From an uncultured Nocardiaceae bacterium (GTDB lineage: Bacteria; Actinomycetota; Actinomycetes; Mycobacteriales; Mycobacteriaceae): a DNA stretch of 24,850 nucleotides. Below, piece by piece: positions 22,135-24,850 of this stretch. Made by a program: the position numbers and the translations under genes. The first letter of the stretch is position 1. Each line of letters starts with the position of its first letter. The stretch spans positions 1 to 24,850 of the forward strand of contig CAKZIX010000012.1 of NCBI GenBank assembly GCA_936936565.1. Reading direction: 5' to 3'. The notes below the pieces were generated by a model, which saw only the letters and a list, made by a program, of their open reading frames with translations, had not been told where the DNA came from and ran no database searches.

Positions 22135-23599
22135 CTACCGCCCGTCCGGGCAGACGTAGAGGGTGAGCGCCCGGGCGGACGGCGAACGAAAACCGTTGTC
22201 CCACATGGTCCACTTCGCCGTCGGTGGCCAGCGCGTGCGGCCGGTCGCACAATTGCACCTCGAGTGCGGTCGCGTAGCGCTGTTCGTAGGCCCGCGTGCG
22301 CGCCAGCCGTCCGGTAAGTGTCGCGAGCGCCAGTTGCACGCGCGAGTTCGGTACGTCCGAGCGCAGGTATCGCACGTCGAAGGCGCCCGCCGCCAGGCTC
22401 GCCCGGCGCGTCGGCACCTTGTGCGCGGGCGCGTAGATCCCGTTGCCCAGGAACAGGGTCCACACCGAGGCCGGCTGTCCGTCGACGATGATGTCGAACG
22501 GTTCGGCGCTGCGCAGCACCCGCACCGTCGCCAGTGCCCCGGCGGGCCACTTTCCGAAGAACCGGCGCCACCGCTCACGCAGTCGCACGATCCGCGGGTA
22601 GCCGCCCAGACTCGCGGTGTTCAGAAACGCCGAACAGTCCGATCCGTCGACGCGCACCTCGGTGACGTCGACGGCGGCGGCGGTGCCGCATTCGACGGCC
22701 CGGGCGGCGGCCGCCACCGTCGGTACGCCCGTCGTCCGGGCGAAATTGTTCAGCGTCCCGGTCGGGAACACGGCCAGCGGAAGCTGCTCGCGCACCGCCA
22801 CCTCGGCGGCCGCGCTGATGGTGCCGTCACCGCCGGACACTCCCAGCGCGCGCGGCCGGTAGCGCGCGACCACGCCGTCGAGTTGAGTGGCGAAATGCAG
22901 CGCATGGTCGAGTTCGACGTAGGTTGCCTCCGGCAGCAACCGGCGCAACTCGAGGTTGTCGTACGCGCTGCCGGACGCGGGATTGCACACGACCACAAGC
23001 CCTTTCCCGCGGGGCAGGGCAGGCGCCGGGCGGGCCGCACCCAGCCGCGTCGGTTCGTCGGGGGCCTCGGCCCACCAGTCCCGCGTGGACAGCGCCACCG
23101 CCGAGCCGAGCGCCCAGCCGGCAACCACGTCACTGGGCCAGTGCACGCCGACGTGCACCCGCGAATAGGCAACCGCGGCCGCCACGGGCGCGACGAACGC
23201 GGCCGCCGCCGGCGACTCGATCGCCACGCCGGTGGCGAACGCCGCAGCCGAGGCGGCATGTCCGGACGGAAACGACGAGGACACCGGCCGTTTCACCAGG
23301 CGGCGCACGAAGGGCACCGAATCGTCGGGCGGGCGACGGCGCGGAAGCAGTGGTTTGGCGACACCGTTGGCCAGGGCACTGGCCCCGGCGATCGAGATCA
23401 GCCCGCGCAGCGCCGCCCGCCGGTACCGCTCGCCGCAGACACTGAGCACGGCGGCCACGGCGATCCAGAGCAGGCTGTGATTGGCCGACCTGGTCAGCCG
23501 GACCAGCGTCCGATCGAGCGGGGTGGGCCGCAACCGTGCGGAGTGGTTCACCAGGCGCTCGTCGGCGTGGGCCAACCTGCGGATGACGGCGTTGCGCAT
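22135..23599 (-). CDS. PAP2 phosphatase / diacylglycerol-kinase fusion, frameshifted near its end
   Basis: A bifunctional lipid enzyme. The N-terminal PAP2 domain has all three motifs: KPLLPRRRP (about 82-90), FPSGHAAS (about 110-117) and SRVHVGVHWPSD (about 146-157). The C-terminal diacylglycerol-kinase/sphingosine-kinase-like domain has VVVCNPASGSA (about 202-212), GVSGGDGTIS (about 253-262) and FPTGTLNNFAR. The reading frame is intact to RFSFAVRPGA. There, around 22168-22176 (a cccggg/gcgc stretch), it runs off, while the next frame supplies the expected ending LTLYVCPDGR and a stop at 22135. As sequenced, the product would run on antisense through prcA. Either a sequencing indel or a true late mutation. 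The length 23599-22135 is one base over a multiple of three. Confidence 0.82.
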
Positions 23600-23660
23600 C
23601 CGATCAGCGTAGGGGGCGCTCGGGTGCCGACCGGCCCGGATACCGATTCGGCGCCGCACG

Positions 23661-23703
23661 TTCGACATCGGACATAACGTCGGATACGGGCTGTAATGTC
23701 GAA
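23661..23703. promoter_or_regulatory. 8-bp inverted repeat in the pafA / PAP2-DGK divergent region
   Basis: ttcgacat (23661-23668) and atgtcgaa (23696-23703) are perfectly complementary, 27 nt apart, and the right arm overlaps the likely pafA -10. It may be an operator for the two divergent genes. The rest of 23600-23706 holds no gene. Confidence 0.3.
23694..23699 (+). promoter_or_regulatory. Extended -10 (TG-TAATGT) of pafA
   Basis: TGTAATGT includes a TG just before or within the hexamer TAATGT, 7 nt before the GTG at 23707, so leaderless initiation is likely. Confidence 0.4.
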
Positions 23704-23706
23704 GTT

Positions 23707-24015
23707 GTGCAGCGACGAATCATGGGTATCGAGACCGAATTCGGGGTCACCTGCACCTTTCACGGGCACAGGCGGCTGAGCCCCGACGAGGTTGCGCGGT
23801 ACCTGTTCCGGCGGGTGGTGTCGTGGGGGCGTTCGTCGAACGTGTTCTTGCGTAACGGGGCGCGCCTGTATCTGGACGTGGGCTCGCATCCGGAATACGC
23901 GACGGCCGAGTGCGACAGCCTGGTGCAGCTCGTCACGCACGATCGCGCTCTGAGCGAGGCCACGCGCGACTGGCCCGAGCTGCGGCTCACCGCAACCAAG
24001 GAGATGATGGCCTGA
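23707..24015 (+). CDS. pafA: Pup ligase PafA, N-terminal fragment joined to unrelated sequence
   Basis: Residues 1-81 are clear PafA: MQRRIMGIETEFGVTCTFHG with the metal-binding GIETE, then VFLRNGARLYLDVGSHPEYA with the active-site Asp57 and LVTHDRA. PafA should continue for about 370 more residues. Instead the frame continues with 21 unrelated residues (LSEATRDW and so on) to a TGA at 24013-24015. A protein without the ATP- and Pup-binding remainder cannot ligate Pup. The break is at about 23946. Because every other proteasome gene is intact, this is more likely a chimeric join than a real truncation. Confidence 0.85.
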   Translation: MQRRIMGIETEFGVTCTFHGHRRLSPDEVARYLFRRVVSWGRSSNVFLRNGARLYLDVGSHPEYATAECDSLVQLVTHDRALSEATRDWPELRLTATKEMMA

Positions 24016-24130
24016 GCGAGGACATCTCCGCCCTGACGCAGAGGCGCCCCGCTGGGCCGGAGTGCGCCTGCCATCCGTCGGCTTGCGCGCGCGCGATGCC
24101 CGGGGCGGCCGGCCTGCGCCGGGGCCTTCG
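23947..24130 (+). other. Unidentified sequence after the pafA break
   Basis: The frame entering from pafA gives ELRLTATKEMMA before stopping, which could be the C-terminal end of some foreign gene. The rest up to 24130 shows no recognisable coding in any frame. Confidence 0.4.
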
Positions 24131-24232
24131 GTGAGCGCCTGGCTTCTCGGGGTGGGCAGCCTCCGCGGCTGGATCATCGTCGCCGTCCACGTCGTCCTGC
24201 AGCTGGTCTTCGTCTTCCGCGCCCTGCTGCGC
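24131..24232 (+). pseudogene. Possible cardiolipin-synthase-like N-terminal fragment
   Basis: From the GTG at 24131 the frame reads a hydrophobic helix ending VLQLVFVFRALLR. A membrane segment followed by RALLR is the pattern at the start of many phospholipase-D-type cardiolipin synthases. After RALLR the frame becomes a TetR-like protein. Weak call based on pattern only. Confidence 0.3.
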
Positions 24233-24514
24233 TGGGTCGCCACCGACGACGGCGCCCCAGAGGCCATCCAGGACTACGGCACCCAGCAGCTCGCCGTCCC
24301 CATCGCCGCTGCCCTCGGGCAGCAGACGGGCATGACGGCGGAGGTGGCCCGCGAGCGCGCCACCCTCGCGGGCTCCCAGCTGGTCGGGCTGGCGATGCTC
24401 CGCTACGTCTTCCGGCTCGAGCCCGTCGCCTCGTCCAGCGTCGACCGCCTCGTCGAGACCGTGGGACCGACCATCCAGCACTACCTCACCGGACCGCTCA
24501 CCTCCCACCGCTGA
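24218..24514 (+). pseudogene. TetR-family regulator, C-terminal domain fragment
   Basis: From about RALLRWVATDD to the stop at 24512-24514 the frame reads like the C-terminal ligand/dimerisation domain of actinobacterial TetR regulators: LAVPIAAALGQ, then LAGSQLVGLAMLRYVFRLEP, SSSVDRLVETVGPTIQHYL and TGPL. The N-terminal helix-turn-helix half is absent; a membrane-helix sequence stands in its place. A chimeric join or deletion is more likely than a real fusion. Confidence 0.6.
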
Positions 24515-24574
24515 GGGCCCCGCCGGCCGTCGGGACGGAACGAGACACGGCGCGAGCACGTCGGAGGGTCCCGC

Positions 24575-24580
24575 TACCAT
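24575..24580 (+). promoter_or_regulatory. -10 element TACCAT, likely leaderless
   Basis: TACCAT is 6 nt before the GTG at 24587, and no usable ribosome site is present. Confidence 0.4.
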
Positions 24581-24586
24581 GTCGGG

Positions 24587-24850
24587 GTGATCTTCAAGGC
24601 CGTCGGCGAGTCCGCCCCGTACCCCGAGCACGGGGTCGTGGACCAGCGCGCCTGGTCGGCCGTGGCGCCCCGCCAGGTGCGCCTCAACCAGCTCACGACG
24701 ACTCGCGCCGTCCTCGACCTGCGCAACCTCCTCGACGACGACTCCACCTTCTACGGGGACCTGTTCGCGCACGTCGTCTCCTGGCACGGCGAGCTCTTCC
24801 TCGAGACGGGGCTGCACCGAGCACTGCGCGCCGCCCTCCAGGGACGGACC
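24587..24850 (+). CDS. VapB-like (type II antitoxin-annotated) conserved protein, cut by window end
   Basis: 88 codons are open to the window edge from GTG 24587. It resembles a small conserved actinobacterial protein usually annotated as VapB-family antitoxin. The matching parts, in order, are IFKAVGESAPYPEHG, PRQVRLNQLTTTRAVLDL, LLDDDSTFYGDLFAHVV and LFLETGLHRALRAALQ. The family is usually a chromosomal single-copy gene without a toxin next to it, so an antitoxin function is doubtful. It probably belongs to a different actinobacterium (see pafA break). Confidence 0.6.
   Translation, partial: MIFKAVGESAPYPEHGVVDQRAWSAVAPRQVRLNQLTTTRAVLDLRNLLDDDSTFYGDLFAHVVSWHGELFLETGLHRALRAALQGRT

Noticed and set aside
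23987..24817. 276-codon minus-strand frame at the right end
   Set aside because: Antisense to the TetR-like and VapB-like sequences; Gly/Asp/Glu/Arg-rich with no domain seen.
24587..24850. A toxin-antitoxin system at the right edge
   Set aside because: The antitoxin label is only a family annotation habit; no PIN-domain or other toxin gene is visible before the window ends and the region is probably from a different contig.

Overview
High-GC actinobacterial DNA. A Pup-proteasome locus, an Mtb12/LppK-like lipoprotein, a Ddn-like F420 nitroreductase-fold protein and an Mpa-type ATPase ending in Gln-Tyr-Leu point to the order Mycobacteriales (Nocardia/Rhodococcus/Gordonia/Williamsia-like). Genus cannot be fixed by eye. 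At least eight genes show a TAnnnT hexamer 6-8 nt before ATG/GTG, as expected for leaderless transcripts in this group.

Layout. 1-685 (-): N-terminal part of an acyl-CoA synthetase cut by the window edge. 727-2346 (+): a lipoprotein, then hisE and hisG. 2418-3670 (+): a 37-residue one-helix protein overlapping a YeiH-type exporter. 3750-4480: an array of TGTACA-like palindromes, then an unusual protein joining a Phd/YefM antitoxin-like domain to an SRPBCC domain. 4408-8657: a RecB-type Fe-S nuclease (-), trmI (+), an LppK-like lipoprotein (-) and the proteasomal ATPase arc/mpa (+). 8830-14279: a small secreted protein with a decayed duplicate, a LOG-family protein, an AIM24-family protein, an unrecognised 352-residue protein, a NUDIX hydrolase (-), a Ddn-like protein (+) and a DUF418 membrane protein (-). 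14399-22128: dop, then a short peptide ORF and hairpin, a GNAT acetyltransferase and a second IF-1-like gene; convergent to these an ehuBCDA solute transporter (-); then pup, prcB and prcA. 22135-23599 (-): a PAP2-phosphatase/diacylglycerol-kinase fusion with a frameshift near its 3' end. 23707 onward: the first 80 or so codons of pafA, after which the sequence changes abruptly.

How the genes work together. arc (unfoldase), dop (Pup deamidase/depupylase), pup, prcB/prcA (20S core) and pafA (Pup ligase) make up the pupylation-proteasome pathway, with the usual RecB-nuclease/trmI neighbours. Unusually, dop and pup are separated by about 4.4 kb holding the GNAT/IF-1 pair and the ehu transporter.

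Most interesting item: between dop and the GNAT gene there is an 18-codon ORF with a strong Shine-Dalgarno. It is followed at once by a hairpin that pairs part of the GNAT gene's Shine-Dalgarno. This looks like a leader-peptide switch controlling an acetyltransferase plus an IF-1 paralog. Second: the antitoxin-SRPBCC fusion with its operator array.

Caution: the right end (from about 23947) looks chimeric. It holds pieces resembling a cardiolipin-synthase N-terminus, a TetR C-terminus and a VapB-like antitoxin of another actinobacterium, with what looks like a microhomology join at 24218-24232. The left edge also loses its reading frame in the last 50 bases. Conclusions about pafA and everything right of it should treat assembly error as the default.
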